Shown piece by piece: positions 10,362-19,827 of a DNA stretch of 48,841 nt. How positions within the stretch are numbered: the stretch's first letter is position 1; every line of letters begins with the position of its first letter. The position numbers were made by a program, and so were the translations under genes. The notes below the pieces were generated by a model. The model did no database searches. It was not told the DNA's origin and worked only from the letters and a program-made list of their open reading frames with translations. Source of the stretch: an uncultured Armatimonadota bacterium (GTDB taxonomy: Bacteria > Armatimonadota > Fimbriimonadia > Fimbriimonadales > Fimbriimonadaceae); contig CALMEF010000113.1 in the NCBI GenBank assembly GCA_937862825.1, forward strand, positions 1 to 48,841, read 5' to 3'.

Positions 10362-10397
10362 CCTCTCATCGTCCTCTCATAAACCGAACGGCACAAT
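10362..10397 (+). promoter_or_regulatory. Candidate response-regulator box: CCTCTCAT direct repeat with 11-bp period, plus -10
   Basis: CCTCTCAT occurs at 10362-10369 and again at 10373-10380, separated by CGT, an exact 11-base period (one helical turn). OmpR/PhoB-family regulators bind such head-to-tail repeats. A -10-like CACAAT lies 11 bases further on (10392-10397), the spacing expected when the activator box replaces the -35. It sits just after the two-component genes and before the PEP-CTERM/cytochrome b561 genes, so those are its likely targets. Confidence 0.6.
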
Positions 10398-10410
10398 GGA
10401 TTCCTAGAGC

Positions 10411-10425
10411 GCGGTTTGAAACCGC
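10411..10425. promoter_or_regulatory. 15-bp inverted repeat in the leader of the PEP-CTERM gene
   Basis: GCGGTTT-G-AAACCGC, 7+1+7 perfect symmetry, followed by a run of five A and then the ribosome site GGAAG. A single-base loop is too small for an RNA hairpin of full length, so it may be a protein-binding palindrome near the transcription start. Function is not known. Confidence 0.4.
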
Positions 10426-10439
10426 AAAAAGGAAGAACC

Positions 10440-11204
10440 ATGACGAAACCTTGTCGCATCCATTGCTTGGTCGCTATTGCGGCAGCGACCATCACTCAGA
10501 GTTACGCGCAGACGCCCGTATCGTCGACTTTTCAGTTGGGAGTCTATGCCGATGCCAACCAGACTAATGGCGGCTATCAGCAGGATTACTTGATTCAATC
10601 GCAAACCGGAACCCTGAATCCTTACTCGGGAAGTCTTGCGCTTACCGATCACGATCCGCTTCACTCGGGCCGTTCATTAACGGTCCGCTCCAGCGCAGCC
10701 GCAACTTGGACTGACGCCGCCCATGGAACCGTGCAATGGCGCGGCATGGGCTGGGACCACAACACAAACGCGCAATCGGCTTCAAAGTTGAATGGATTTG
10801 TTGTTAACGGCCCGGTTTGGTCCTATACGTTTGTTGCAGACGCGAATTCCACGTTCTCGATGACCTACGATGTTCGCGGCTCTAGGCTGACCTTTGGATT
10901 GTTGGGAGCAACCATTGAGTGGTCTGGAACGGAAGGCGGCTTGGACTTGACCAACCCTTACACGCCAGTTGCCGCAGGTTTGTTTACTCGAACAATGACG
11001 GCGGGAGAAACTTACACCGTTGGACTTGCCAACATGGGAAACATCTTCACAAGCCTTGACCCGCGAGTTGGATCCGGTACTTTGGACGCCGACTTCAACT
11101 GGAGTATCGGACCGGTTCCCGAACCATCGTCGTTCGTTGCCCTCAGCGGGCTCCTCTTGATCACCCTACGTCGCAAACAAAGAAAGGAGGCGACACGAAA
11201 ATGA
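10440..11204 (+). CDS. PEP-CTERM exported protein, first gene after the two-component system
   Basis: 254 residues from ATG at 10440, fixed by AAAGGAAG nine bases upstream. A signal peptide covers about 1-24 (cleavage after SYA). The C-terminus is a PEP-CTERM tail: VPEPSSF, a hydrophobic stretch, then RRKQRK. The body is rich in aromatic, Ser, Thr and Gly residues with beta-strand character (GVYADANQTNGGYQQDYL, TWTDAAHGTVQWRG); I do not recognise a family. Its last four bases overlap the next PEP-CTERM gene (ATGA), so the pair are translationally coupled and probably work together at the cell surface, under control of the adjacent two-component system. Confidence 0.87.
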   Translation: MTKPCRIHCLVAIAAATITQSYAQTPVSSTFQLGVYADANQTNGGYQQDYLIQSQTGTLNPYSGSLALTDHDPLHSGRSLTVRSSAAATWTDAAHGTVQWRGMGWDHNTNAQSASKLNGFVVNGPVWSYTFVADANSTFSMTYDVRGSRLTFGLLGATIEWSGTEGGLDLTNPYTPVAAGLFTRTMTAGETYTVGLANMGNIFTSLDPRVGSGTLDADFNWSIGPVPEPSSFVALSGLLLITLRRKQRKEATRK

Positions 11205-11857
11205 CCCGAATCATCCTAATTTCAACACTCGTCGGGCTAACAGCCGCGGCTCATGCCCAGTTGTCACTTGATACATTTGTCTTTGACAACTCGCAATTTG
11301 GAAATACGCTCCAAGAATCAGATGGCGGCACTTTCTCATTCAGCAACTGGCTGAACGTCATAAACGTCAATCCGGGAAATCCTGCCTTACTTACTGGAGC
11401 CAACTTTGAGACCGGCCTCGCCAATATTGGACTTGGTTCGAGCCCAACGTACACCATTGGATACGATACGCCAATCATGAACCGCCCGGGAGACGATCTG
11501 GGAATCGTGGTAGCCCGTTACAGCGAGGATGAAGCCATTCTCTCGGTATCTACTGACGGGGCAACCTTCACAAGCAGCCACTCTTTCGGGTTCGAAACCG
11601 CGGTTGATACTGGCGTGCACAAGCAGTACTTCTATGGTGGCGGCGGACCCTTTGACGCTGAGTTGTTTGTACATCCTGTGGATCTGAGCACATTTGGCGT
11701 TGCTGAGGGAACGAGCATTCAGGCGGTCATGGTAACCGGAACTCCTCAACTTGACCTGATCCGGGTTGCTGGCTTTGCAGTGCCTGAGCCCTCAACAGTT
11801 GTTGCTTTCCTGGGTTTGGCCGCAATCGTCGGCCTCAGACGGCAAAAACGGACCTGA
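11201..11857 (+). CDS. PEP-CTERM exported protein, second of a coupled pair
   Basis: 218 residues. ATG overlaps the previous stop as ATGA, with AAGGAGG about 13 bases upstream. A signal peptide covers about 1-19 (LVGLTAAAHA). The tail is PEPSTVVAFLGLAAIVGLRR followed by a basic end. The body has an N-terminal segment FVFDNSQFGNTLQESDGGTF and later FYGGGGPFDAELFVHPVDL; the fold is probably a beta sandwich like other PEP-CTERM proteins, but I cannot name it. It lies between a second PEP-CTERM gene and a cytochrome b561 gene that begins seven bases after its stop. Confidence 0.85.
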   Translation: MTRIILISTLVGLTAAAHAQLSLDTFVFDNSQFGNTLQESDGGTFSFSNWLNVINVNPGNPALLTGANFETGLANIGLGSSPTYTIGYDTPIMNRPGDDLGIVVARYSEDEAILSVSTDGATFTSSHSFGFETAVDTGVHKQYFYGGGGPFDAELFVHPVDLSTFGVAEGTSIQAVMVTGTPQLDLIRVAGFAVPEPSTVVAFLGLAAIVGLRRQKRT

Positions 11858-11863
11858 CGATAA

Positions 11864-12586
11864 ATGCCGCTCACGCGAGTTTGGGATGCACCAGTGCGAA
11901 TCTTCCACTGGTGCTTCGCCGGAGGGTTTATCTTCGCCTATCTGATTGCAAACGTTACCGACGAAGATTCCACCCTCTTTGCGTACCATACGCTAGCCGG
12001 ATACGCCCTCGCAGGGCTGGTGCTCTTCAGAGTCATATGGCTCATTGCAGGAACTAAATGGTCCAGACTCTCTGGGCTAGCCCTGAATCCCAAGGATCTG
12101 GTCACTTACATGGTCGGCGTCTTCAGCAAGAAGCACGCCTCTCACACTGGACATAACCCTGCCACCAGTTGGACCCTGCTAGCAATGCTGCTGTGTGCCA
12201 ACGGGCTGGCTTGGACGGGCTGGCAAATGTCCAACGGCTTAGAGATCGGCGAGGATATTCACGCTCTCCTCGCAAACGCGTTCATGGCGCTTGTGGCAGT
12301 CCACGTAGGTGGCGTTCTGTTCCACAGCCTACGCCATTGCGATGGTCTCGTCCTGTCAATGATCCATGGCCACAAGAGGCTGGAACATGAACAGAGCATC
12401 CCGGCACGTAGCGGGGTTGCTCTGCTCATGGTTGCGGTCATTACAGTTGGAGCCACGCTGGCTACCTCGTATGAACCAGCAACCGGAACTTTGCGCATTC
12501 CGGGAACTGAGAGAATTCTCAAGTTGGGCAGTGCAGACGACCGTGGCAACCGGAATGCCGAGCACGAGGAATATGATCAAGACTGA
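11864..12586 (+). CDS. Cytochrome b561-family membrane protein
   Basis: 240 residues with four predicted membrane helices. Heme-ligand histidines sit in RIFHWCF, LFAYHTLAGY and the AVHVGGVLFHSLRH segment, the pattern of prokaryotic cytochrome b561 (Ni/Fe-hydrogenase type b subunit-like). Such proteins move electrons between quinone and periplasmic partners. A soluble C-terminal stretch of about 40 residues follows the last helix and ends in an acidic tail. The start lies seven bases after the PEP-CTERM stop, so it belongs to the same transcript, although no clear ribosome site is seen. In some proteobacteria b561 genes sit with two-component genes and a diheme cytochrome c; here PEP-CTERM proteins hold that place and no CxxCH protein is present. 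Confidence 0.85.
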   Translation: MPLTRVWDAPVRIFHWCFAGGFIFAYLIANVTDEDSTLFAYHTLAGYALAGLVLFRVIWLIAGTKWSRLSGLALNPKDLVTYMVGVFSKKHASHTGHNPATSWTLLAMLLCANGLAWTGWQMSNGLEIGEDIHALLANAFMALVAVHVGGVLFHSLRHCDGLVLSMIHGHKRLEHEQSIPARSGVALLMVAVITVGATLATSYEPATGTLRIPGTERILKLGSADDRGNRNAEHEEYDQD

Positions 12587-12597
12587 GGATGAGAGGG

Positions 12598-12631
12598 TAT
12601 ACTTGAAGACCGTTTCCTAGCACTAGGGAAC
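12598..12631 (+). promoter_or_regulatory. Candidate atpD promoter (-10) and leader hairpin
   Basis: TATACT at 12598-12603 is a good -10; no clear -35 is visible upstream. It is followed by a 9-bp hairpin (GTTTCCTAG / CTAGGGAAC, one G-T pair, 12612-12631) in what would be the atpD leader. No obvious ribosome site lies directly before the atpD ATG. Confidence 0.4.
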
Positions 12632-12645
12632 GTCTCAAACCGTAG

Positions 12646-14142
<1,497 letters not shown>

Positions 14143-14158
14143 GGCACAACAACTCTAT

Positions 14159-14197
14159 GCCCTCTCTGCCAACTGGTAGAGGGGGCTTTTTTGTTTT
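14159..14197 (+). terminator. Rho-independent terminator after atpD
   Basis: GCCCTCT pairs with AGAGGGGGC around a short loop with an additional CC/GG pair, followed by TTTTTTGTTTT. The small mismatch in the stem does not spoil a typical terminator shape. Confidence 0.85.
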
Positions 14198-14242
14198 CCA
14201 CAAGTGCTCAACTTCCTTTCTAGGGTTCAATAGAGTCTCCCC

Positions 14243-16798
14243 TTGAAGCAACCCAAAACCCCGATGCTCCAGCAGTATTTCCGCATCCGCGCGGAGCATC
14301 CTGGCGTGTTGCTCGCTATGCGCATTGGCGACTTTTATGAGTTCTATGGAGAAGATGCCGAGATCGCCGCTAGCGCGCTTGAAATCACGTTAACCGGACG
14401 CGAGGACGGCGACAATGGCCGCATCCCCATGGCGGGAGTGCCCTTCCACTCCGTGGAGAAGTATCTTGCCCGCCTCCTTCAGAAAGGCATCAAGGTCGCT
14501 CTCTGCGAACAACTGGAAGACCCAAAAACAGCGAAAGGCTTGGTAAAGCGCGGGGTCACAAGGGTTCTTACTCCGGGCACCCTGGTCGAAGACTCGATGC
14601 TCCAGGCCTCATCGAACAACTTCCTTGCCGCAATCTGCCGAATCGATGGCAAAGCCGGGTTTGCCGTTCTCGATCCTTCTACTGGCGAGTTTGTCGTCAC
14701 CGAACTCGAAGAGGAGGAGCGGCTCCTCGCTGAACTCGCCAGAACCAAGCCGAGCGAGTTGCTACTGCCCGAAGAACTCGAAGAACTAGGCCGAATCGTC
14801 AACCACGGGATCGGATCCCTCGTGACCACTGCCAAGCCCCTCCAAGCAGACCGCGCAACCAGAACACTCCAAGAGCAGTTCGAGGTTAAGAACCTCCAGG
14901 GATTCGGGCTCGAGGGCCGCCAAGCCGCGATCACCGCTGCCTCGATGGTCCTGCAATACGCCCGTCACAACGGCCTCAGCCTCACGCACGTTTCAGGCAT
15001 TTCCCAATACAGCGTGGATGGCTTCATGCAACTCGATTTAGCCACACGGCGAAGCCTGGAACTTACACAAAACCTCTCCGATGGTTCTAAGCGGTTCACG
15101 TTGGTATCAGTCCTTGACGACACGGTTACGCCGATGGGCTCGCGCCTCATCCGTCGCTGGATCGAAGAACCGTTGCTCGACGTACCCATCATCGTTGGCC
15201 GCCAAGAGGCGGTTGAACGCCTGATCGCACAAGCCGCAGTCAGAGCCGACCTCCGCGAGTGTCTTCGCCGCGTCCACGACCTGGAACGTCTCGTTTCCAG
15301 AGCCGCAACTGGACATGCCAGCCCACGCGACATGGGGGCTCTGCGCACGTCCCTTTTGAGTCTGCCTAAACTTGCTGAGCCTCTACGAAAGGTTGGCCTC
15401 GGGCGCATCCAGGAACTCCGCGAGATGTTCGGCGACCATTCCGACCTCGCCTTCTATCTCGACAAGGCGATCATCGCTGATCCACCCATTACTGTCCGCG
15501 AAGGCGGTTTCATCAAGCCTGACTTTGACCTAGAACTTGATAAACTCCGCTCCATCGGCAAAGATGGCAAATCCTACATCGCCGAACTCGAGCAGCGAGA
15601 GCGGGAGCGCACCGGTATCGCCACGTTGAAAGTCGGTTACAACTCAGTCTTCGGCTACTACCTCGAGGTATCCAAGATCCAGCAGGACAAGGTGCCCGGC
15701 GACTACATTCGAAAACAAACCACCGCCAACGCCGAGCGCTACATCACCGCGGAACTCAAAGACCACGAGTCCTCCGTGCTGGGTGCCGAAGAGAAGGCCG
15801 CGAGCCTTGAGGCCGACCTGTTCACCCGCATTCGGCACCACGTTGCCGAGCATGCAAAGTCCCTTCTTCAAACCGCCCGAGCCCTTGCCGAACTCGACGT
15901 GCTTTGTAGCCTCGCAGAAGTCGCTGTAAGGCGGGGTTACTCCAAGCCGCTATTTGCTGAAGGTAACTCGCTTCGCATCGAGTCAGGGCGGCACCCAGTG
16001 GTTGAAGCCAGCAGCCTTCAGTTCGTTCCCAACGATCTCAGCCTAAACGAAGACCAGCGGGTCATGATCTTGACCGGGCCGAACATGAGCGGCAAGTCGA
16101 CTTTCTTGCGACAGTGCGCGATGATCGTCCTCATGGCCCAAATCGGCTCCTTCGTTCCCGCCACAGCAGTCGAACTCTCGCCGTGCGACCGAATCTTCGC
16201 CCGCATCGGCGCGAAGGATGAACTGGCACTGGGACAGAGCACCTTCATGGTCGAGATGGTCGAAAGTGCCAACATTCTCAACCACGCCGGCGAAAACTCA
16301 CTTGTCATCCTCGACGAAGTGGGCCGAGGCACCAGCACCTTCGACGGCCTGGCCATAGCCTGGGCGATGGTCGAGCACCTCGCCGAGGTCGGTGCGAAGA
16401 CGTTGTTCGCGACCCACTACCACCAACTGAATACCCTCGCCGACCAAGTCCCCTCAATCGCCAACTTCCGGGTTAGTGTTGAAGAAATCGGTGACGACAT
16501 CATCTGGACGCACCGGGTTCTGCCGGGAGGAACCGATCGCAGTTATGGCATTCACGTAGCGCGAATGGCCGGGGTGCCTCGCACGGTGTTGTCCCGCGCC
16601 ACAGAAATTCTTGAGGGCCTTGAGGGCACCGCCTCTCCGGCAATCGCCCAATCCACCCAGCGGCTTCAGATGACTCTGTTTGAGAGCGACGAGCCTCCCG
16701 TTTTGAAAGAACTGGAGAAGGTGGACATCAACCGCCTGACTCCGGTGGAGGCCCTCACGCTGATCGATCAGTGGAAGCGAAAGTTTGCTGGGAAGTAA
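14243..16798 (+). CDS. mutS: DNA mismatch repair protein MutS
   Basis: 851 residues, full MutS1 length. The mismatch-binding clamp begins at KTPMLQQYF, and the Phe-x-Glu mismatch-recognition motif is GDFYEF. The ATPase domain has Walker A GPNMSGKST near residue 613, the DEVGRGTSTFDG signature and a FATHYHQL switch. The C-terminus continues to QWKRKF, as in full-length enzymes. A TTG at 14243 is chosen because the T-P-M-L-Q-Q block must be included; ATG at 14264 would begin inside it. Neither start has a visible ribosome site. No mutL is nearby. Convergent with the HAF-repeat gene, almost end to end. Confidence 0.98.
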   Translation: MKQPKTPMLQQYFRIRAEHPGVLLAMRIGDFYEFYGEDAEIAASALEITLTGREDGDNGRIPMAGVPFHSVEKYLARLLQKGIKVALCEQLEDPKTAKGLVKRGVTRVLTPGTLVEDSMLQASSNNFLAAICRIDGKAGFAVLDPSTGEFVVTELEEEERLLAELARTKPSELLLPEELEELGRIVNHGIGSLVTTAKPLQADRATRTLQEQFEVKNLQGFGLEGRQAAITAASMVLQYARHNGLSLTHVSGISQYSVDGFMQLDLATRRSLELTQNLSDGSKRFTLVSVLDDTVTPMGSRLIRRWIEEPLLDVPIIVGRQEAVERLIAQAAVRADLRECLRRVHDLERLVSRAATGHASPRDMGALRTSLLSLPKLAEPLRKVGLGRIQELREMFGDHSDLAFYLDKAIIADPPITVREGGFIKPDFDLELDKLRSIGKDGKSYIAELEQRERERTGIATLKVGYNSVFGYYLEVSKIQQDKVPGDYIRKQTTANAERYITAELKDHESSVLGAEEKAASLEADLFTRIRHHVAEHAKSLLQTARALAELDVLCSLAEVAVRRGYSKPLFAEGNSLRIESGRHPVVEASSLQFVPNDLSLNEDQRVMILTGPNMSGKSTFLRQCAMIVLMAQIGSFVPATAVELSPCDRIFARIGAKDELALGQSTFMVEMVESANILNHAGENSLVILDEVGRGTSTFDGLAIAWAMVEHLAEVGAKTLFATHYHQLNTLADQVPSIANFRVSVEEIGDDIIWTHRVLPGGTDRSYGIHVARMAGVPRTVLSRATEILEGLEGTASPAIAQSTQRLQMTLFESDEPPVLKELEKVDINRLTPVEALTLIDQWKRKFAGK

Positions 16799-16799
16799 G

Positions 16800-17888
16800 T
16801 CAGCGAAGCCTCCCGCGACCGAATAATCGCAGGATCAGGAACCCGCTCGCCACAGCAAAGAAACTGCTAGGTTCGGGTACTGAAACCCAAGTAAATAGAT
16901 GTGATTCGCCATTACTGGAAGCACTACCGTACACGTACGTGACTCCATCACTCTCCCAGACTCCATTTGCGTACGATGAGTAGTATCCAGATGGCAAAAA
17001 GGCATGGAGGTTGACGTGAGATGCTGTAGTTCCGCGCCACAGCGATGCTTCAGACCAATGGGTGGTCGCGGTACCGCCGACTTGAGTGTTTCCCCAAACA
17101 GCGCTTACGCCCGAGTCCCATGGCCCGTACCCTCCCAGGTTTACCCAAGTACTAGCAGAGCCCCTCCAGAGGCTCGCTCGAAAGACGTTGTCTACTCGAG
17201 CAGAGCCGACCTGAACTCCTTCGTATGCGCCGAACCCATAGGAAACGTCTGCAGCGTCCGGGTGTAGGTTAACAAACCTCGCGGACTCGCCAGTCCACAA
17301 CGCAGCCGCGGAGCCAGAATTGTAGTGGGCGGTCCCAACTATCTCATCATTGAAAATATTATTAGCCGATGACTTTGCAAATCCAGGGGGGTGAATGTCC
17401 TGCCATGACTGCGCGGTTCCCCGCCAACGCGATGCCCTTGCCTGGGTGTTCCCTTCAATAATAACCGACCCAACTTGGACTCCATTGTGGACCGCCGAGG
17501 CCCAGGAGTTCGCGGTATGAGAAGGATGAAGACTTTTCCAGGACGCCGCAGTGCCTGACCACATGACAGCATGATTGCGGTCATTCGTGTAATTCGAGCC
17601 CACTTGGTCCAGACCATCAGTTCCTAGTACGAATGGCGTGCCAGATACGCTTGGCGTGATATCAACAGGTGTGCTGTTGGGGCCAGTCCAGATCATGGCC
17701 CGCCGTTCGGGGGTGTACGCTAGGCCAACGACTTGCCCGAACCGTCCCCCATACATTTCGGTCGTGACGGTTCCATCTGGCACATTCATGCGAACAGCCA
17801 CAAACTGGGCCTCCGCACAAACCGCGCTCGCAAGGATGCCCAACACCTCAACGATCCTCAATCCCGTGACCTTAACTGATAATTTCAT
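16800..17888 (-). CDS. PEP-CTERM exported protein with HAF-type repeats (probable beta-propeller)
   Basis: 362 residues. A signal peptide covers about 1-28 (cleavage near AEA), and the tail is VPEPSSFFAVASGFLILRLF followed by RGRLR. Between them a unit of about 45-50 residues recurs at least five times: roughly hydrophobic-V-G-S, then ASLWRGTA, a Trp, and VNLHP (examples SRWRGTAQSWQDIHP, ALWTGESARFVNLHP, SLWRGSASTWVNLGG). This matches the HAF family of extracellular repeats. The repeats probably form propeller blades; ligand unknown. It lies between the ends of mutS and mgtC and has its own promoter region in the 17889-18059 gap. Confidence 0.85.
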   Translation of the reverse strand: MKLSVKVTGLRIVEVLGILASAVCAEAQFVAVRMNVPDGTVTTEMYGGRFGQVVGLAYTPERRAMIWTGPNSTPVDITPSVSGTPFVLGTDGLDQVGSNYTNDRNHAVMWSGTAASWKSLHPSHTANSWASAVHNGVQVGSVIIEGNTQARASRWRGTAQSWQDIHPPGFAKSSANNIFNDEIVGTAHYNSGSAAALWTGESARFVNLHPDAADVSYGFGAYEGVQVGSARVDNVFRASLWRGSASTWVNLGGYGPWDSGVSAVWGNTQVGGTATTHWSEASLWRGTTASHVNLHAFLPSGYYSSYANGVWESDGVTYVYGSASSNGESHLFTWVSVPEPSSFFAVASGFLILRLFGRGRLR

Positions 17889-18059
17889 GTTGCTCTCGCT
17901 ACCCTACTTTACAGGTGTTTGCCAAGAATTTGGCGACAAAAATAATCTAACTGGGATTTGATGGCCAAGTGCGAGTTCATGGGCACTGCAGGCTCGGGCA
18001 AGGACTGTGGTGGTTCCACCGGTGTCCGCTCTGTGAAACTGGAGCTCAGCGGAAAACGC

Positions 18060-18713
18060 TCAAAGCCAATCCACGCCGGTTACGGACGGATGCTTAAGCA
18101 GCATGTCAACCAACTGGTCCGCCGAGCCGTGCAACTGGAACTCGAGTTCAAATCCCTCTTGCTTCTTGTTCAACTTTGCTTCGTGCAGGTGAATGCCATC
18201 GTAGGCACTCACCTGCTCGAGAATGTCGGCGACGGCACCGCGGTCGGCGAGGGTTACCCGAAAGGTCTTCGCGACATGCTTCTTCAAGAACCGATCCTCC
18301 AAGCGATCAACCCAGACCAGGGTCACCAGACTCAACCCGACCGAGACAATCGCCACCACGGTGAACCCGCCGCCCATCGAAAGGGCCATCCCAATTGCCG
18401 AAGTTGCCCAAAGGCTGGCCGCGGTCGTTAGACCCTTGACGTCCGTTCCAGTTCGAATGATCGTTCCCGCACCAAGAAAACCCACACCAGTAACAACTTG
18501 GGCCGCGATCCTCGCAGGATCTCCTCCAAAGTGTCGGCTGGCCTCGCTGAACAGGACCACACCCATGATGAGGAGCATGTGCGTTCGCACGCCAGCCGGG
18601 CGCGCATGGATCTCGCGTTCCCACCCGATAAAGCCAGCAAGAACGGCTCCAATCCCCATCTTGATGAGAACTTCGGCGGCCATTCTCCATTCCGCATCAG
18701 TCAATCCGAGCAT
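18060..18713 (-). CDS. mgtC: MgtC/SapB-family membrane protein
   Basis: 217 residues. The N-terminal half has four hydrophobic helices with the family motifs GFIGWEREIHARPAGVRTH and GVGFLGAGTIIR. The C-terminal half (about 150-217) is a soluble ACT-like domain (FRVTLADRGAVADILEQV), as in longer MgtC proteins. MgtC is best known from pathogens, where it modulates F-ATP synthase and growth in low magnesium; many free-living bacteria carry homologues of unclear role. It is divergent from selD with 39 bases between the starts. No magnesium-transporter gene is adjacent. Confidence 0.92.
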   Translation of the reverse strand: MLGLTDAEWRMAAEVLIKMGIGAVLAGFIGWEREIHARPAGVRTHMLLIMGVVLFSEASRHFGGDPARIAAQVVTGVGFLGAGTIIRTGTDVKGLTTAASLWATSAIGMALSMGGGFTVVAIVSVGLSLVTLVWVDRLEDRFLKKHVAKTFRVTLADRGAVADILEQVSAYDGIHLHEAKLNKKQEGFELEFQLHGSADQLVDMLLKHPSVTGVDWL

Positions 18714-18752
18714 TGGGTGGATTCTTGCACATCACCATGTCAAACTGAACCC

Positions 18753-19739
18753 ATGCGTCTTACGCACATGGTTTCGTGCGCAGGTTGAGCGAGTAAGTTG
18801 GGGCCAGCCCAATTGGCGGACGTGCTCCGCCACCTACCTCGATCGACCGACCCGAACCTGCTCGTCGGCTTTGAAAACCGCGACGATGCGGGGGTTTTTG
18901 CCATGCCTGACGGAAGAGCATTGGTACAGACCGTCGACTACTTCACGCCGGTGGTCGATGACCCCTATGCTTACGGGCAGATCGCCGCGGCGAACGCACT
19001 GAGCGACATCTACGCAATGGGTGGCACGCCAATCACCGTGCTGAACATCGCGTGCTTCAACCCGCTTGCGGCTCCCCCCGAAGTGTGGGCTCAAATCCTG
19101 AAGGGGATGCACGATAAAACCGTTGAGGCGGGCGCCGTCGTGATGGGTGGCCACTCGGTGGAAGACAACGAACCCAAGTTCGGTATGGCGGTCACCGGCC
19201 TGGTTGATCCGAACAAGATGTTTGTGAACACGATGGCGAGGCCAGGAGATGCCATCTACCTTTCGAAGCCTCTCGGGACCGGCATCGTCACCACCGCTGC
19301 CAAGAACAATGCTGCATCTGAAGAGGAACTGGCCGCAGCGATTCAGGCGATGTCAACCTTGAATCGGGTTGCCTGCGAAGAAGCGCTGAAAGTGGGTTCG
19401 CGGTGTGCGACTGACATTACTGGGTTCAGCCTTGCTGGGCACCTGTTCAATATCGCCCGCGCCTCCGAGGTTAGCATCGAAATTGAATGGGCCGAGTTAC
19501 CAGTCCTTCTTGGAGTTCAGCGAATGATCGCTGAAGGTCAAACCACGGGCGGAGCGGTCAAGAATCGTAAGTTCTTGGGAGACTCCCTTAGTTTCAAGGG
19601 CGTTCCCGAATGGATCGAACATGTCGTACTCGACCCGCAAACAAGCGGCGGATTGGCCGTCTTGGCGAGTGAGCCCGTCGCTGGCAGTGTTCGAATCGGA
19701 ACTGTCATTGAGGGTGCGCCTCAAATCCGCGTCGTTTGA
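18753..19739 (+). CDS. selD: Selenide, water dikinase (selenophosphate synthetase), a selenoprotein
   Basis: 328 residues when the in-frame TGA at 18786-18788 is read as selenocysteine (residue 12). Makes selenophosphate from selenide and ATP, the selenium donor for selenocysteine and selenouridine. From ATG at 18753 the N-terminus reads MRLTHMVSCAGUASKLGPA, aligning residue by residue with E. coli SelD (RLTQYSHGAGCGCKISP). The U falls exactly at catalytic Cys17, and the essential Lys20 is kept as K15. Downstream are DPNLLVGFENRDDA, DIYAMGG, GGHSVEDNEPKFG and DPQTSGG, all standard. Starting after the TGA, at TTG 18798, would remove the active site. A hairpin directly after the TGA could be the bacterial SECIS. 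selA, selB and selC are not in the window. Confidence 0.95.
18795..18814 (+). promoter_or_regulatory. Candidate bacterial SECIS hairpin of selD
   Basis: Seven base pairs (AGTTGGG with CCCAATT, one G-T wobble) enclose the five-base loop GCCAG, beginning seven bases after the selenocysteine TGA. Bacterial SECIS elements are hairpins just 3' of the UGA with a G among the first loop bases, which SelB recognises; the first loop base here is G. The position fits, but the stem is short. Confidence 0.55.
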
Positions 19740-19780
19740 CTTCCAGAAAAATTGCTGGAGTATTCTCGCAAAAAGCGGCA

Positions 19781-19786
19781 TATAAT
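19781..19786 (+). promoter_or_regulatory. -10 element of the haloperoxidase-like gene
   Basis: Perfect TATAAT about 40 bases before the ATG. A TTGCTG 23 bases upstream is too far for a standard -35. The sequence TATAATGTCAGCA closely matches the pspA promoter region at 7350 on the other strand. Confidence 0.55.
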
Positions 19787-19827
19787 GTCAGCACGTTAAC
19801 TTGTTTTTGAACAAGGGAGGAGAGGGT

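Noticed and set aside
17889-18059. A tRNA-Sec, suggested by TCAAA flanked by short complementary bases on the minus strand next to selD
   Set aside because: The acceptor, D and T arms cannot be formed and the anticodon stem does not pair; chance similarity.
17958-19002. Plus-strand open frames across mgtC and selD
   Set aside because: They are antisense or out of frame to two well-supported genes and have no family features.
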